A stretch of 64,000 bases of DNA from Caviibacterium pharyngocola (lineage in GTDB: Bacteria; Pseudomonadota; Gammaproteobacteria; Enterobacterales; Pasteurellaceae), in assembly GCF_002795405.1 (NCBI RefSeq), contig NZ_PHGZ01000008.1, positions 113,561-177,560 of the forward strand. The letters run 5' to 3'. The notes beneath the pieces were generated by a model. It was not told the DNA's origin. It saw nothing but the letters and a program-made list of their open reading frames with translations, and did not search any database. Positions within the stretch are counted from its first letter, which is position 1; each line of letters begins with the position of its first letter. Position numbers and translations under genes: made by a program. This document shows positions 31,225 to 43,146 of the stretch, in pieces.

Positions 31225-32235
31225 TTACTCGCCGAGCGGATATTTATTTTCTTGGGTTTCGGGGACTAAATCCAATTTTTCCATTAACACCTGATCGCCG
31301 TCCTCCTCCGGATTGGCGGTCACGAGCAATTTATCGCCGTAGAAAATCGAATTTGCGCCCGCCATAAAGCACATCGCTTGCATTTCTTCCGACATTCCTT
31401 GACGACCCGCCGAAAGGCGCACATAGCTTTTTGGCATCACGATTCGCGCGACCGCGACCGTGCGGACAAATTCCGTCCAATCCAAATCCGGCGCGTCGGC
31501 AAGCGGTGTGCCTTCCACTTTCACCAACTGATTAATCGGTACGGATTCCGGTTGCGGATCCAAATTCGCCAAACTTGCGATTAATCCCGCTCGTTCTTTG
31601 CGTGTTTCGTTAATGCCGATAATACCGCCGCAGCATACTTTTAATCCGGCTTTGCGCACTTTGCCCAGCGTATTAATACGGTCGTCAAATTGGCGCGTGC
31701 CGATAATTTTTTCGTAATGTTCCGGCGAGGTATCCAAATTATGATTGTAATAATCTAATCCCGCGTCTTTCAAATCTTCCGCCATTCCGTCTTGCAATAA
31801 ACCGAAAGTACCGCAGGTTTCCAAACCTAATTCTTTTACCGCTTTAATAATTTCGGTAATTTTTTCTATATCTTTCGGTTTCGGCCCGCGCCACGCCGCG
31901 CCCATACAAAAACGTCCCGCGCCGCGCGCTTTGGCGATTTTTGCTTTTTCCACGATTTCATTTACATCGATAAGTTGTTGATTTTGTACGCCGGTTTGAT
32001 AGCGTGCCGATTGCGGGCAATAACCGCAATCTTCCGGACAGCCGCCGGTTTTAATCGACATTAAGGTAGAAAGCTGAATCGCTTGCGGATTAAAATGCTC
32101 GCGGTGAACTTGCGCCGCACGAAAAATTAAATCTAAAAAAGGCGTTTCAAACAATGCTTCGATTTTACACACCGACCAATATTCTAAAGTCGGATGCGGT
32201 GTAATGGAGGGAATTTGAATAGTTGTTGTAGTCAT
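31225..32235 (-). CDS. bioB: Biotin synthase
   Basis: 336 aa radical-SAM enzyme. The SAM cluster motif is C-x3-C-x2-C in [16 protein letters not shown]; further cysteines and the conserved arginine ([11 protein letters not shown]) serve the auxiliary 2Fe-2S cluster. Inserts sulfur into dethiobiotin. No other bio gene is adjacent; 38 bp separate it from thiQ upstream, so it may be read through from the thi operon or from its own promoter in that gap. Confidence 0.97.
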   Translation of the reverse strand: MTTTTIQIPSITPHPTLEYWSVCKIEALFETPFLDLIFRAAQVHREHFNPQAIQLSTLMSIKTGGCPEDCGYCPQSARYQTGVQNQQLIDVNEIVEKAKIAKARGAGRFCMGAAWRGPKPKDIEKITEIIKAVKELGLETCGTFGLLQDGMAEDLKDAGLDYYNHNLDTSPEHYEKIIGTRQFDDRINTLGKVRKAGLKVCCGGIIGINETRKERAGLIASLANLDPQPESVPINQLVKVEGTPLADAPDLDWTEFVRTVAVARIVMPKSYVRLSAGRQGMSEEMQAMCFMAGANSIFYGDKLLVTANPEEDGDQVLMEKLDLVPETQENKYPLGE

Positions 32236-32273
32236 AACCTGTCCTTGTTGCTAAAGTGCGGTCTATTTTATGC

Positions 32274-32927
32274 TTAAATATTTTTTAAATACAAGATATT
32301 CTCACTGATCTTACCATTTTCAATTCGAATCAGGCGATCAATGCGACCTTGTAATTCTTGCGGTTGATGCGTCACGATAATCAGCGTCAGTTTTTTGCGT
32401 CGGCACAGTTCATCAATTAAATTCAACATTTCCGCTCGCAATGCGGGATCTAGCGCAGAAAAAGGCTCGTCCAATAATAAAATCGGTTTATCACGCAACA
32501 AACAACGGGCGATCGCCACGCGCTGTTTTTGCCCGCCGGATAATTCGTTCGGTAAACGCGTTAAATATTCCGCTAAGCCCACAGCTTCCGCCGCTTGCCG
32601 AATTGCGGCTTTTTCCGTTTCATTCAATCTCAAACTCGGTTTTAAGCCCAAGGCGATATTGTCGCCGACGCTTAAATGCGGAAATAAATTATTTTCTTGA
32701 AACAAAATGGACACCGGACGTTGATGCGGTTCGGAATGCGTATGATCTTCGCCGTTTAACCGAATGTGCCCGCGATTCGCCGTTTCAAAGCCGGCAATCA
32801 GGTTCAATAAAGTGCTTTTTCCCGCACCGCTTGCGCCGATAATAGCGACTTTTTCCTGTGCACGAATATGCAAATCGAATGTCATCGGCATTGCCGAGTA
32901 ATCAAAAAAAACGTTAAGTTCGATCAT
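32274..32927 (-). CDS. thiQ: ThiQ, thiamine ABC transporter ATPase
   Basis: 217 aa. Walker [11 protein letters not shown], signature [15 protein letters not shown], Walker [14 protein letters not shown] and H-loop VTHQPQE. Powers thiamine/TPP uptake with ThiP and ThiB. Its start lies 14 bp inside the end of thiP, indicating coupling. Confidence 0.95.
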   Translation of the reverse strand: MIELNVFFDYSAMPMTFDLHIRAQEKVAIIGASGAGKSTLLNLIAGFETANRGHIRLNGEDHTHSEPHQRPVSILFQENNLFPHLSVGDNIALGLKPSLRLNETEKAAIRQAAEAVGLAEYLTRLPNELSGGQKQRVAIARCLLRDKPILLLDEPFSALDPALRAEMLNLIDELCRRKKLTLIIVTHQPQELQGRIDRLIRIENGKISENILYLKNI

Positions 32928-34509
32928 TGTGACGATTATCCACCCAGATAAAAAGCAACGTACAAACCGACAATAAAATCAACGCCGTGACCGCGGCATC
33001 CGCCGTGCGATATGTGCCGAGCTGTTGATATAACAAATGCGGTAATGAAGTAAAATCCTGATTGCCGAACAGCGCAATCGCGGTAAAATCGCCGAGCGAT
33101 AAAGCACACGCCAAAGCAAAGGCGTATTGCAGCAGTTCGCGCAAAGAATGGCGCTCGATCAAACGCCAGCGCGCCCAGCCGGTAATGCCCAGCGACTGAC
33201 AAAGTTTCTCATAATATTGCATATTATTATTCATCGGCACCACCAACACGCGCAACACAAAAGGCATTGCCGCCAAGGCGTTGCACAGCACCACGATAAT
33301 AAATAAATGCAAGCGATTAAATTCGATAGATTGTAAAACAATAAACAACCCGATTGCCAATACCAAGGTCGGAATTGCCAAAATGATCATTCCCGCGCTT
33401 ATCACCCCGTTTGCTGCGTTCGGAAAACCTTGCCATTGCAGGCGACGCGAAAAACTTAACAGCGCCAACGCCGCGCATAAAGCGACGAAAGCGGAAGCCG
33501 GCGCGATGGTCAGCGAATAACCCAAGGCGCGCCAAAGTTGCGGATTTTGCCACGCAGTCAGAATATTTTCCGATGAAAAAGCATTTACGATAATGCCGCA
33601 CAAGGGCGTTATTAAAAATAGCAAAGTTGCGGAAAGATAAAAAACTTGCCAAATTTTCACCGCACCTGATTGCTTATCCCGCCACAAATTTTTGCCGTTT
33701 AATTGAGTGTTCGGCGTTTTACTTAAAGCACTCATCACGCTGAATAACAGCAAGCAAAAAACAAATTGCAGCACCGCCAATAATGCTGCTTTCGGCAGAT
33801 CGAATTCAAACACCACCGCTTGATAAATTGCCACTTCCAAGGTGGTATATTGCGGCCCGCCGCCTAAGGTCAACACAATGGTGAAACCGGTGAAACACAG
33901 CATAAAAATCAGCGCGAAAACCGGTAATAATTGAGCGCGAATATAAGGCAATTCAATCAAACGAATAAATCGCCAACCGCGAATATTCAGCTGCGCGGCG
34001 AGTTGCCGCTGTTGATTGGGAATACTTTGCAAACATTGCAAAAACATTTTTGCCGCCAAGGGAATATTGAAAAACAAATGGGCGGTTAAAATGCCGGTTA
34101 AACCGTAAAAATTATTTTGTCCTTCGATGCCTAAAAGTGCGGTCAATTTTGTCGTCCAACCGGAATTGCCGTAAACGGAAATCAGCCCGAACACCGCCAC
34201 CAACGCGGGCAATACAAAGGTGAGAGAAAGCAATTTCAGGATTTTCCGTTTGCACGGAAAGGCTTGATAAAAAAATGCGCGGGCAAATAAAAAACCGAAT
34301 ATCACCGACAACAACGCGGAAAGTAGCGCTTGTTCGATACTGAATCCGATTACCCGATGAATATAACGATCTTGCCAAAACGCCGAGAGATCATATTCGC
34401 CGCCGACGGAAAACACCGCGTTCAGCGCGATAAAATAAAACAGCGCAATCAAGGCGATAACGCTGCTTCCCGCAAGGTAATATTTCGGGCGAAAGAGAAC
34501 ATTCGCCAT
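32914..34509 (-). CDS. thiP: ThiP, thiamine ABC transporter permease
   Basis: 531 aa from the ATG at 34509, which shares one base with the thiB stop (TAATG); a 12-codon extension inside thiB is unlikely. About twelve membrane helices in two fused permease halves, with EAA-type loops (the first in [21 protein letters not shown], the second near [20 protein letters not shown]). E. coli ThiP is 536 aa. Confidence 0.94.
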   Translation of the reverse strand: MANVLFRPKYYLAGSSVIALIALFYFIALNAVFSVGGEYDLSAFWQDRYIHRVIGFSIEQALLSALLSVIFGFLFARAFFYQAFPCKRKILKLLSLTFVLPALVAVFGLISVYGNSGWTTKLTALLGIEGQNNFYGLTGILTAHLFFNIPLAAKMFLQCLQSIPNQQRQLAAQLNIRGWRFIRLIELPYIRAQLLPVFALIFMLCFTGFTIVLTLGGGPQYTTLEVAIYQAVVFEFDLPKAALLAVLQFVFCLLLFSVMSALSKTPNTQLNGKNLWRDKQSGAVKIWQVFYLSATLLFLITPLCGIIVNAFSSENILTAWQNPQLWRALGYSLTIAPASAFVALCAALALLSFSRRLQWQGFPNAANGVISAGMIILAIPTLVLAIGLFIVLQSIEFNRLHLFIIVVLCNALAAMPFVLRVLVVPMNNNMQYYEKLCQSLGITGWARWRLIERHSLRELLQYAFALACALSLGDFTAIALFGNQDFTSLPHLLYQQLGTYRTADAAVTALILLSVCTLLFIWVDNRHNDRT

Positions 34510-35507
34510 TATTTCGTTAAACCGTTTTGCCAAACGGCGATCCAAGATTTCAGATCTTGCGCGCTGATTTTTGTCGTATCCACCACCGATTTTTGCGCTT
34601 GTTTGGCTTTCAAGGCGTCAAAGTGCGGTTCGATTTCGGCGGAAATTACCGGCAACATCACATTGCCTAAGGCGATCTCTTTTTGCGCTTGCGGTTCAAG
34701 CAAAAATTGCATAAACGGAGCGGCACAAGCATTATCCCGCTGAGCTAATTTCGCGGCGGTTTCGATTTGCAACACCGCGGGTTCGGAAAATTCCGCCGCG
34801 GCATAATTGGCTTTTTGTTCGTTGAGCAAATGATACAGCGGTGAAGTATTATAACTGAGCACCAAATCCGCCTCGCCTTTCAAAAAAGCGCCGTAAGTTT
34901 CCGACCAACCTTTGCCGACGGTTACGGTGTGTTTCGCCAAGGTTTGCCACGCTTGCGTAACTTGCTCGGCGGGATAGATCGCATTCAACCAAATCACCAA
35001 TCCGCGCCCGACGCTGCTGGTGCGCGGATCTTGATAAATCACGCGCAAATCCTGCCGTTCTACCAATTCTTTTAAAGAGCTCGGCGGATTAGGCAATTTG
35101 TCTTTGTCGTAAATAAAAGCATATTGCCCGAAATCATAAGGCACGAAAATCGGATCCACCCAGCCGTTCGGCACGGCAAGCTGCGTTAAATCCAGCGAAT
35201 GTTCGGCGAACAACCCGCTGCGACGCGCTTCTTCCAGCATTGAATTATCCAGCCCGATGACAACATCTGCGTTGGTTTTCTTTCCTTCCAAACGCAGGCG
35301 ATTAAACAGGGTTCCCGCGCTATCGAAAGGCACATAGTTCACCTCACATTGCGGGTGATTTGCTTCGAATTGCGCTTTAATTTTCGGCCCTGCGCCCCAC
35401 TCCGCGCTAAAGCTGTCATAAGTATAAACATTCAGCGTTTGCGCCGAAAGCGCGGCAGAAAAGCCGAAAAGTGCGGTGAAAAATAGGCTCGATTTTAACT
35501 TCGACAT
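34509..35507 (-). CDS. thiB: ThiB (TbpA), periplasmic thiamine-binding protein
   Basis: 332 aa with an N-terminal signal peptide (KSSLFFTALFGFSAALSAQT). Family motifs LNVYTYDSFSAEWGAGPKIK, VIGLDNSMLEEAR and WVDPIFVPYDFGQYAFIYD, where aromatic residues bind the thiamine rings. Delivers thiamine, TMP or TPP to ThiPQ. Ten bases follow the thiD stop. Confidence 0.95.
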   Translation of the reverse strand: MSKLKSSLFFTALFGFSAALSAQTLNVYTYDSFSAEWGAGPKIKAQFEANHPQCEVNYVPFDSAGTLFNRLRLEGKKTNADVVIGLDNSMLEEARRSGLFAEHSLDLTQLAVPNGWVDPIFVPYDFGQYAFIYDKDKLPNPPSSLKELVERQDLRVIYQDPRTSSVGRGLVIWLNAIYPAEQVTQAWQTLAKHTVTVGKGWSETYGAFLKGEADLVLSYNTSPLYHLLNEQKANYAAAEFSEPAVLQIETAAKLAQRDNACAAPFMQFLLEPQAQKEIALGNVMLPVISAEIEPHFDALKAKQAQKSVVDTTKISAQDLKSWIAVWQNGLTK

Positions 35508-35517
35508 AATGATTTCC

Positions 35518-36324
35518 TTATATTGTTTGATACGCCCAATGATTGGTCGGTCCGTGTCCGTGTCCGATATTTAGCGGATTGGCGATTGCCGCGCTGATAA
35601 AAGCTTTCGCCGTTTTCACCGCACTTTCGATACTCTCGCCTTTGGCAAGCTCCGCCGTTAAGCAAGCGGAAAAGGTGCAACCCGTGCCGTGGGTGTGCGG
35701 CGTGGCATAGCGCGGACTTTCCAGCACGAATTGTCCCGTCGGCGTAAACACCCAGTCGCGACAAATTTCGCTTTGCGAATCCTCACGATGCCCGCCTTTA
35801 ATCACCACGTTTTTCACCCCAAGTTCTTGCAATGCTCGCGCGGCACGTTCCGCCGTAGCCGAATCTACCACCTCAATGCCCGTCAAAGCCTGTGTTTCCG
35901 GCAAATTCGGTGTTAATACATCGGCTAAAGGCAACAAATGAGTTTTCATTGCGCTAATGGCGTTTTGTTGTAATAAAGGCGCGCCGCCTTTGGCGATCAT
36001 TACGGGATCTAAAACCAATCGCCCGAATTGACCGCGCTTTATCGCCGCACTCACGCATTCGATAATTTCCGCCGTGCCGAGCATCCCGATTTTAAACGCC
36101 GAAATGTTGAAATCTTCTTCAATCGCTTTCAGCTGCGCTTCAATGGTGGCGAGCGGAATACAATGAATATCGAACACGCCCAAGGTATTTTGTGCCGTGA
36201 CCGCAGTGATCACGCTAGTGCCGAAAACACGCCGCATTTGGAAGGTTTTCAAATCCGCCTGAATACCCGCGCCGCCGCCGCTGTCCGAACCGGCTATGGT
36301 TAATGCTTGTACATAATTACTCAT
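35518..36324 (-). CDS. thiD: ThiD, hydroxymethylpyrimidine (phosphate) kinase
   Basis: 268 aa ribokinase-fold enzyme: [22 protein letters not shown] at the N-terminus, [22 protein letters not shown] and [10 protein letters not shown] with the catalytic cysteine/anion hole. Phosphorylates HMP to HMP-PP. Overlaps thiM by 8 bp. Confidence 0.96.
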   Translation of the reverse strand: MSNYVQALTIAGSDSGGGAGIQADLKTFQMRRVFGTSVITAVTAQNTLGVFDIHCIPLATIEAQLKAIEEDFNISAFKIGMLGTAEIIECVSAAIKRGQFGRLVLDPVMIAKGGAPLLQQNAISAMKTHLLPLADVLTPNLPETQALTGIEVVDSATAERAARALQELGVKNVVIKGGHREDSQSEICRDWVFTPTGQFVLESPRYATPHTHGTGCTFSACLTAELAKGESIESAVKTAKAFISAAIANPLNIGHGHGPTNHWAYQTI

Positions 36325-37117
36325 CGCTTACCCTCGCTTTTTCTTCCGCTTGTTGTGCCGTCATCGCCGCCAGTTGATCCAAAAGTGCGGTGCTAAATGT
36401 GCCGGTTTGTGTCGGCAATAAAGTTTCCGCTGCCGTTTCACCTGCCGCCGCATAAAAGGTGCAAGCCTCGACACAAGCGGCAAAATAATCGCGTTTATCC
36501 GCTACACCGAGAAATGCCGCACACACCGCGCCGAGCAAGCAACCGGAGCCGGTAATGCGCGGAAACAGCGGCGTGCCGTTATGCACACCGACAAGTCGCG
36601 CGCCGTCGCTAATCCAATCCGTTTCGCCGCTTAATGCCACAATACAGCCGTATTTTTGCGCGACGAATTTCGCTGCTTCACGCATATCCGCCGCGCCGCT
36701 TCCCGCATCTACGCCTTTCGCCTGCCAATCCCTTTCTGCCAACGCCGCAATTTCGCCCGCATTACCGCGAATTAAAGCGAATCGCACTTCGCTTAACAAA
36801 CGATTGACCACATTTTTGCGATAACTCGTCGCGCCGACGCCCACCGGATCCAACACGACGGGAATACCCGCTTGGTTGGCGCGCTTGCCCGCCGCCAGCA
36901 TTGCCTCCGCATCCGTGCCGTTTAAGGTGCCGATATTTAATAATAAAGCTTGGGAAAAGGCGGGAATTTCGTCCATTTCCGCCACATTCGCCGACATCAA
37001 CGGCGACGCGCCCAACGCCAATAAGCCGTTTGCGGTGTAATTCGCCACGACGATATTGGTGATGCAATGCACCAGCGGATTAGTTTCTCGAATAAGATTT
37101 AAGTATTTGAATTGCAT
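36317..37117 (-). CDS. thiM: ThiM, hydroxyethylthiazole kinase
   Basis: 266 aa. [37 protein letters not shown] and the catalytic [16 protein letters not shown]. Salvages thiazole. First gene of thiM-thiD-thiB-thiP-thiQ, controlled by the TPP riboswitch just upstream. No thiE lies in this cluster. Confidence 0.96.
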   Translation of the reverse strand: MQFKYLNLIRETNPLVHCITNIVVANYTANGLLALGASPLMSANVAEMDEIPAFSQALLLNIGTLNGTDAEAMLAAGKRANQAGIPVVLDPVGVGATSYRKNVVNRLLSEVRFALIRGNAGEIAALAERDWQAKGVDAGSGAADMREAAKFVAQKYGCIVALSGETDWISDGARLVGVHNGTPLFPRITGSGCLLGAVCAAFLGVADKRDYFAACVEACTFYAAAGETAAETLLPTQTGTFSTALLDQLAAMTAQQAEEKARVSDE

Positions 37118-37180
37118 AGTATTTCCTTTTAATGAAAAAGAATGACCAGCAATATTGACGGAATAAAGGGAAATCGGATT

Positions 37181-37255
37181 ATTAGTTTCCTACGTCAGTA
37201 TTAACTGTATCAGGTTCACGGGTATCATCTCAGCTGCTATAGCACCCCGACTAAT
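37181..37255 (-). promoter_or_regulatory. TPP riboswitch (THI element)
   Basis: On the minus strand the sequence reads ATTAGTCGGGGTGC, then GCTGAGATGATACCC, GTGAACCTGATACAG and GACGTAGGAAACTAAT. These are the conserved pyrimidine-binding CTGAGA loop and pyrophosphate-binding segments of the THI box. P1 is ATTAGT (37250-37255) with ACTAAT (37181-37186). It lies 63 bp before thiM and should switch off the operon when TPP is high. Confidence 0.96.
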
Positions 37256-37386
37256 GAGCCTTAAGTCTATAATATTTTATCCGAGCCGTACAAGAATTTT
37301 ATCGACATCACGCACGAAATCTTATCGCCAAGCCGTGCCGTTTCCCTTACAATCAAAACATTAGGATCTGTTTATAAGGATTTTTT

Positions 37387-40329
37387 ATGTTGCAAACACG
37401 CCAACCTTCCGCCGAATTATTGCGCACCTTCGCCGAAAGCTTATTGCGGCATTTTCCCGAGCAATACGACGAAACTCTTTATGCTCGACTTGAACAAGAC
37501 GCACAACAGCCGCAAAGCGCCGTTAATCGTTTGGCATATGCGGCGGCAATGTCGGATTTCTGCGCAGAAGTATTGCAAAAACAACCGCACTTTTTACAAC
37601 AATGTTTGCAACAAATTCCGCAATTAAGCGATTGTGGCGATTACGACGAAAGATTACGCCTCGCGTTGCAAGACGCGTGCGACGAAACGGAGTTGTACCG
37701 AATTCTGCGTCGTTTCCGGAATCGCGAAATGGCGAAATTAAGCATTTGCCAAAGTTTAAATCTCGGCACGGTGGAAGAAATTTTTATCCGCCTTTCGCAA
37801 TTAGCCGAAAGCTTGATCATCGCCGCGCGCGATTGGTTATACGCCCAAGCCTGCGCGGAAATGGGCACGCCGACGGACAGCCAAGGTAATCCGCAGCAGC
37901 TGTATATTCTAGGAATGGGCAAATTAGGCGGATTCGAACTGAACTTTTCCTCGGACATCGATTTGATTTTCACTTATCCCGCCAACGGCGAAACCGTGGG
38001 CGCGCGCCGTTCCATTGACAACAACAAATTCTTTACCCGTTTAGGGCAGCGCCTCATCAATGCGTTGGATCAATACACGCCCGACGGTTTTGTTTACCGC
38101 ACGGATATGCGTTTGCGCCCTTTCGGCGACAGCGGCGCCTTGGCGCTCAGTTTCAATGCGATGGAACAATATTATCAAGAACAAGGGCGCGATTGGGAAC
38201 GTTATGCGATGATCAAAGGGCGCATTTTAGGCGCCGATCCGCACGATCCGAATATTCGCACCTTGCAACAACTACTGCGACCTTTTGTGTATCGCCGCTA
38301 CATTGATTTCAGCGTGATTCAATCCTTACGCGAAATGAAACATAAAATCGAGCGCGAAGTGCGCCGCCGCGGTTTAACCGACAATATCAAACTCGGTGCC
38401 GGCGGTATTCGCGAAATCGAATTTATCGTGCAAGTATTTCAACTGATTCGCGGCGGGCGAGAAATCAGTTTGCAACGCCACGAATTACTCAAATTGCTGC
38501 CCGAACTGGCAAAACTCGGCTTGATTTCTCCGCAACAAACGGAAGAATTGCGCCTCGCCTATTTGTTTTTACGTCGAGTAGAAAACGTATTGCAGGCGAT
38601 TAAAGATCAACAAACCCAACTGCTGCCGACCAATGAACAAGATCGCCGGCGTTTAGTCGAAGCCACCGCCTGTTTTACTCAATGGGATGCGCAAGGAAAT
38701 CCTGTCGAAATTCGCTATCCGATTGAAGATTGGGCGAGTTTTTATCAGGTCTTGACCGAACACCAACAAAAAGTGCGGTCGGTTTTTCATTATTTAATCG
38801 GTGAGGAAGAAGAAAAAGAAGAAAACACGGAAGACAATGCTTGGCGCGATTTTTTAGATGAAGATCTAAACGAAGACGACATCGCGCAGCTATTGCAAGA
38901 AAACGGCGTCGCCGAGCAAGATCACGAAGAAATAATCGAAAAATTGGCGCAATTTCGTCACGATCTATCGCACCGCTCCGTCGGCAGCCGCGGGCGGATT
39001 GTGTTGGCGCAATTAATGCCGATGTTGCTTAATCAAATTTTTGCGCATCAGGCATATCGAACGCTGTTGCCGCGTATTCTTGATATTATCGAGAAGATTC
39101 TCACCCGCACCACCTATTTGGAATTATTGGTAGAAAATCCACAAGCGCTCACGCAACTTATCGAATTATGTTCGCAATCAAAAATGATCGCCGAACAAGT
39201 GGCGCGCTACCCGATTTTATTGGACGAATTATTGGATCGCAACGCGTTGCTCAATCCGATCCATTTCAGCCGATATTCCGACGAATTGCAGCAATATTTG
39301 CTTCGTTTGCCGCAAGATGACGAAGAACAGTTTATCAACGGTTTGCGCCAATTTAAGCAATCTACTCTGCTACACATTGCCGCCGCCGATATTTTGGGTG
39401 CTTTGCCGGTGATGAAAGTCAGCGATCATTTAACCTTTTTAGCGGAAGCCATTATCGAAGCAGTGGTGAATTTGGCGTGGCAACAAGTCAGTGTGCGATT
39501 CGGCGTACCGGAATTCTTGGAGGAAAATCAAAAAGGCTTTTTGGTTATCGGCTACGGCAAATTAGGCGGCATCGAATTGGGTTATAAATCCGATTTGGAT
39601 CTGGTTTTTTTATACGATAATTCGCGCAGCGGGCAAACGGTGGGCGGTAAAAAAGTGATTGATAGCAATCAGTTTTATCTTCGTTTGGCGCAAAAGATCA
39701 TCAGTATTTTCAGTATGAATACCAGCGCGGGGATTCTTTACGACGTGGATATGCGCCTTCGCCCGTCCGGTGATGCCGGATTGCTCGGCTGTTCTTTATC
39801 TGCGTTTGAAAATTATCAGCTCAACGAAGCTTGGACGTGGGAAAAACAAGCCTTGGTACGCACTCGTGCGGTTTACGGCGAAACCACGTTACGCGCACAG
39901 TTCGACACCATCCGCCGCAACGTGCTCGCCGCGCCGCGCGATATGGAAAAACTCAAACAAGACGTGCGCGAAATGCGCGAAAAAATGTATCAACATTTAT
40001 CCGCCCGCCGCGAAAACGAATTTAATATTAAAACCGACGCCGGCGGAATTACGGATATCGAATTCATCGCGCAATACCTTGTGTTGGCGAACGCACCGCA
40101 ACATCCGGATTTAACTCGCTGGTCGGATAATGTGCGAATTTTCGAGATTATGGCGGAAAGTGCGGTCATTTCCGCACAAGTTTCCGAACAACTGAAAAAA
40201 TGTTATGTGGATTTACGCAACCGTATTCATCATTTGAATTTATTGGGTCAGCCTTCCGTGATAAGCGACAAGGAATTCATCGAAGAACGCCGTTTTATCC
40301 AACAAATCTGGCGGGAATTATTTGATTGA
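37387..40329 (+). CDS. glnE: GlnE, glutamine synthetase adenylyltransferase/adenylyl-removing enzyme
   Basis: 980 aa. Two nucleotidyltransferase domains each carry GxGKLGGxELxxxSDxDLx[19 protein letters not shown] in the N-terminal deadenylylase half and [18 protein letters not shown] in the C-terminal adenylylase half. A very acidic linker (EEEEKEE...) lies near residue 475, in the region between the halves. Controls glutamine synthetase activity by nitrogen status. Confidence 0.97.
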   Translation: MLQTRQPSAELLRTFAESLLRHFPEQYDETLYARLEQDAQQPQSAVNRLAYAAAMSDFCAEVLQKQPHFLQQCLQQIPQLSDCGDYDERLRLALQDACDETELYRILRRFRNREMAKLSICQSLNLGTVEEIFIRLSQLAESLIIAARDWLYAQACAEMGTPTDSQGNPQQLYILGMGKLGGFELNFSSDIDLIFTYPANGETVGARRSIDNNKFFTRLGQRLINALDQYTPDGFVYRTDMRLRPFGDSGALALSFNAMEQYYQEQGRDWERYAMIKGRILGADPHDPNIRTLQQLLRPFVYRRYIDFSVIQSLREMKHKIEREVRRRGLTDNIKLGAGGIREIEFIVQVFQLIRGGREISLQRHELLKLLPELAKLGLISPQQTEELRLAYLFLRRVENVLQAIKDQQTQLLPTNEQDRRRLVEATACFTQWDAQGNPVEIRYPIEDWASFYQVLTEHQQKVRSVFHYLIGEEEEKEENTEDNAWRDFLDEDLNEDDIAQLLQENGVAEQDHEEIIEKLAQFRHDLSHRSVGSRGRIVLAQLMPMLLNQIFAHQAYRTLLPRILDIIEKILTRTTYLELLVENPQALTQLIELCSQSKMIAEQVARYPILLDELLDRNALLNPIHFSRYSDELQQYLLRLPQDDEEQFINGLRQFKQSTLLHIAAADILGALPVMKVSDHLTFLAEAIIEAVVNLAWQQVSVRFGVPEFLEENQKGFLVIGYGKLGGIELGYKSDLDLVFLYDNSRSGQTVGGKKVIDSNQFYLRLAQKIISIFSMNTSAGILYDVDMRLRPSGDAGLLGCSLSAFENYQLNEAWTWEKQALVRTRAVYGETTLRAQFDTIRRNVLAAPRDMEKLKQDVREMREKMYQHLSARRENEFNIKTDAGGITDIEFIAQYLVLANAPQHPDLTRWSDNVRIFEIMAESAVISAQVSEQLKKCYVDLRNRIHHLNLLGQPSVISDKEFIEERRFIQQIWRELFD

Positions 40330-40404
40330 CCTTTCGGGTTGTTTTGCAAAAAAATCGCCGATTTTTTTCGTCGAGCAGTTTGTTGACAAAGAGGTTTGTA
40401 TATT

Positions 40405-40425
40405 CGGACGCACGCAGTGCGTCCG
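40405..40425. repeat. Palindromic repeat, GCAC-GCA-GTGC core
   Basis: CGGACGCAC (40405-40413), loop GCA, GTGCGTCCG (40417-40425), a perfect 9-bp stem between glnE and pepT. It resembles the paired hairpins at 53035-53073, indicating a dispersed intergenic repeat family. Confidence 0.65.
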
Positions 40426-40498
40426 TATTGAAAATACAACAAATTAAGGTTTGTCACCAGTCTTAATCACCGATTTCTCGGCAATTTTTTCTCGGAAA

Positions 40499-41746
40499 TT
40501 AACTGATTTTAATCGCTAATTCGGCGATTTTCGCGATCACTTTGACGCTATCCATCATTCCTTCCAAGGTAATAAATTCGTGTTTGCTGTGGAAATTATA
40601 ACCGCCGGTAAACAAATTCGGGCAGGCTATGCCTTTTTCCGCTAATTTTGCGCCGTCCGTGCCGCCGCGAATCGGTTTATGTAAGGGTTCGATACCGCAC
40701 TTTTTCATCGCGGTGTCGGCAAGGTGCACCGCCGCCGGCACTTTTCGGATGGTGTCGTACATATTGTAATAATTATCTTGCATTACGATTTCCGCTTTTC
40801 GACGCAAGCGTTTTTTCCGATTAAAATCAACAACTAACATTGATAAAAAGGCTTTACGTTGTTCGAAATTAACGCGGTCGAAATCACGAATCAGATAATG
40901 TAATTCCACTTTTTCCACATCGCCGACGAAACTTTCCAAATGGAAAAAACCTTGTCTGCCGTCGGTTTTTTCCGGCACTTCTTGCGCCGGAAAGCCTTGT
41001 TGAAATTCGCACGCCAAGGTTAAGGCGTTGACCATAATATTTTTTGCCGTGCCGGTATGCATATTGCGTCCGTAAATGGTCACCACGGCTTTGGCAGCGT
41101 TAAAGTTTTCGTATTCCAATTCGCCGACTTCGCCGCCGTCCACCGTGTAAGCCCAATGACATTGAAATTTTTCCGTCGGGAAGAAATCCATTCCCAAGCC
41201 AATTTCTTCGTCGGGTGTGAAAGCAACGCGAATATTACAATGCGGAATGTTGTTCTCCTTTAGATAGCAAAGTGCGGTCATTATTTCTGCGATTCCGGCT
41301 TTATTATCCGCGCCGAGCAAGGTGTTGCCGTCCGGCACGATCAGGGTTTTGCCCACCAATTTTTGCAAAAAATGATAATAAACCGGACTGATAAATTCAT
41401 CGCCCAAACCCAGCGCAATATCACCGCCGCGATAATTTTCGATCACTTCGGGACGAACGTGTTTGCCGCTGCATTGCGGTGAAGTGTCCAAATGGGCGAC
41501 AAAGCCGATGGTCGGCATTTTCGGGCTAACGTTGGAAGGTAAAAACGCCGTAACCACGGCATTTTTGCTGATTTCGATGTCTTGTAATCCTAAGGCGAAA
41601 AGCTCTTGTTGCAAGTGTTTCGCCAATTTTAATTGACCGGCGGAACTCGGAGAGACTTTTGCGCCGATTTTCGATTGCGTATCGAAACTGACGTAATGTA
41701 AAAAACGCTCTAACAATCCGTTTTTATACTGTGCGATTTTGTCCAT
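40499..41746 (-). CDS. pepT: Peptidase T (tripeptide aminopeptidase)
   Basis: 415 aa M20 metallopeptidase. Zinc ligands in VAHLDTSP, GADNKAGIAEI, FTPDEEIG and YTVDGG, and the C-terminal GGYNFHSKHEFI histidine. Cleaves N-terminal residues from tripeptides in the cytoplasm. Divergent from the pot operon, as in H. influenzae. Confidence 0.97.
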   Translation of the reverse strand: MDKIAQYKNGLLERFLHYVSFDTQSKIGAKVSPSSAGQLKLAKHLQQELFALGLQDIEISKNAVVTAFLPSNVSPKMPTIGFVAHLDTSPQCSGKHVRPEVIENYRGGDIALGLGDEFISPVYYHFLQKLVGKTLIVPDGNTLLGADNKAGIAEIMTALCYLKENNIPHCNIRVAFTPDEEIGLGMDFFPTEKFQCHWAYTVDGGEVGELEYENFNAAKAVVTIYGRNMHTGTAKNIMVNALTLACEFQQGFPAQEVPEKTDGRQGFFHLESFVGDVEKVELHYLIRDFDRVNFEQRKAFLSMLVVDFNRKKRLRRKAEIVMQDNYYNMYDTIRKVPAAVHLADTAMKKCGIEPLHKPIRGGTDGAKLAEKGIACPNLFTGGYNFHSKHEFITLEGMMDSVKVIAKIAELAIKIS

Positions 41747-42027
41747 AATAATCTCTTTTTTACAATAGAAACAAATGATTGCCCATTCTAGCCGTTCATT
41801 CGGCGCGCGATATTGATATATGACAAAGTTCTATAAAGTTTTATCTTTCATAACTAAAAGAAAAAATAGGATTTTTTTAGCCAAAAGCGCATTAATTACT
41901 TTTAATTATAGGGTAATCGCTATATCATTAGCATTTATTTTATTGGGCGCTTACATAGGTTGTAAGTATTTTTGTTTCTACTCAATACCGATTTTCCGTC
42001 GGTTCGTTAGGGAGAAAACCAAAGCTA
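41747..42027. other. pepT-potA intergenic region
   Basis: 281 bp, AT-rich, holding the divergent promoters. An 80-codon frame (41820-42062) with one hydrophobic stretch overlaps the potA start; it has no recognisable family and no clear ribosome-binding site, so it is treated as non-coding leader. No strong hairpin is seen. Confidence 0.5.
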
Positions 42028-43146
42028 GTGGAAAATTCAGTTCAAACCAAGCCGATTATTGAGCTTCGTTCTCTTACTAAGTCTTATGATAGTAAAACTA
42101 TCATCAATAACTTTAATTTAACAATTAACAACGGTGAATTTTTAACTATTTTAGGGCCTTCGGGTTGCGGTAAAACAACGGTTTTACGTTTAATTGCCGG
42201 ACTTGAAGAATTGAATGAAGGAACTATCATTCTGGACGGCGAAGATATTACTGATGTGCCAGCCGAACGTCGTTTCGTCAATACCGTATTCCAAAGTTAC
42301 GCACTTTTTCCGCATATGACGATTTTTGAAAACGTCGCTTTCGGTTTACGGATGCAAAAAGTGCCTAATGATGAAATCAAACCGCGCGTAATGGAAGCAT
42401 TGCGTATGGTTCGTTTGGAAGAAATGGCGGAACGCAAACCGACCCAGCTTTCCGGCGGTCAACAACAACGTATCGCCATTGCCCGCGCCGTGGTGAATAA
42501 GCCGAAAGTTTTATTATTGGACGAATCCCTTTCCGCGCTCGATTATAAATTGCGTAAAGAAATGCAAAACGAGCTGAAAGCATTGCAACGTCAATTAGGT
42601 ATTACTTTCGTTTTCGTTACCCACGACCAAGAAGAAGCGCTCACGATGTCCGATCGTATTATCGTAATGAACAAAGGTAATATCGAGCAAGACGGTTCGC
42701 CGCGCGAGATTTATGAAGATCCGAAAAATCTTTTCGTCGCACGTTTTATCGGCGAAATTAACGTATTTGATGCGACAGTGATCGAACGTATTACGGAAAA
42801 AACCGTGAAGGCGAACGTGGAAGGTCGTATTTGCGAAATTTATACGGATTTACCGGTAAGTGCGGGTCAAAATTTGAAAGTTTTATTGCGTCCGGAAGAT
42901 ATCGTTATTGAAGAATTGGACGAGAACGAACATTCCAAAGCCATTATCGGGCACGTTTCCGACCGCACTTATAAAGGAATGACTTTAGAATCCAATATTA
43001 TTTTGGATCATAATCAAATGAAAGTGTTGGTTAGCGAATTCTTTAACGAGGATGATCCGCATATCGATCACTCCGTCGGTCAAAAAGTGGCGCTTACTTG
43101 GCACGAAGGCTGGGAGGTCGTACTAGACGATGAAGATAGCAAGTAA
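42028..43146 (+). CDS. potA: PotA, spermidine/putrescine ABC transporter ATPase
   Basis: 372 aa from a GTG at 42028 ([20 protein letters not shown]...), matching the Haemophilus PotA length and N-terminus. GGGAG lies 13 bases upstream, a long spacing. Walker [11 protein letters not shown], signature [15 protein letters not shown], Walker [12 protein letters not shown] (with S for the usual P, typical of PotA) and a C-terminal TOBE regulatory domain. Overlaps potB by 17 bp. Confidence 0.96.
   Translation: MENSVQTKPIIELRSLTKSYDSKTIINNFNLTINNGEFLTILGPSGCGKTTVLRLIAGLEELNEGTIILDGEDITDVPAERRFVNTVFQSYALFPHMTIFENVAFGLRMQKVPNDEIKPRVMEALRMVRLEEMAERKPTQLSGGQQQRIAIARAVVNKPKVLLLDESLSALDYKLRKEMQNELKALQRQLGITFVFVTHDQEEALTMSDRIIVMNKGNIEQDGSPREIYEDPKNLFVARFIGEINVFDATVIERITEKTVKANVEGRICEIYTDLPVSAGQNLKVLLRPEDIVIEELDENEHSKAIIGHVSDRTYKGMTLESNIILDHNQMKVLVSEFFNEDDPHIDHSVGQKVALTWHEGWEVVLDDEDSK

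Noticed and set aside
41820..42062. 80-codon frame upstream of and overlapping potA
   Set aside because: No ribosome-binding site, no recognisable family, AT-driven hydrophobicity and overlap with the potA start; read as leader sequence.
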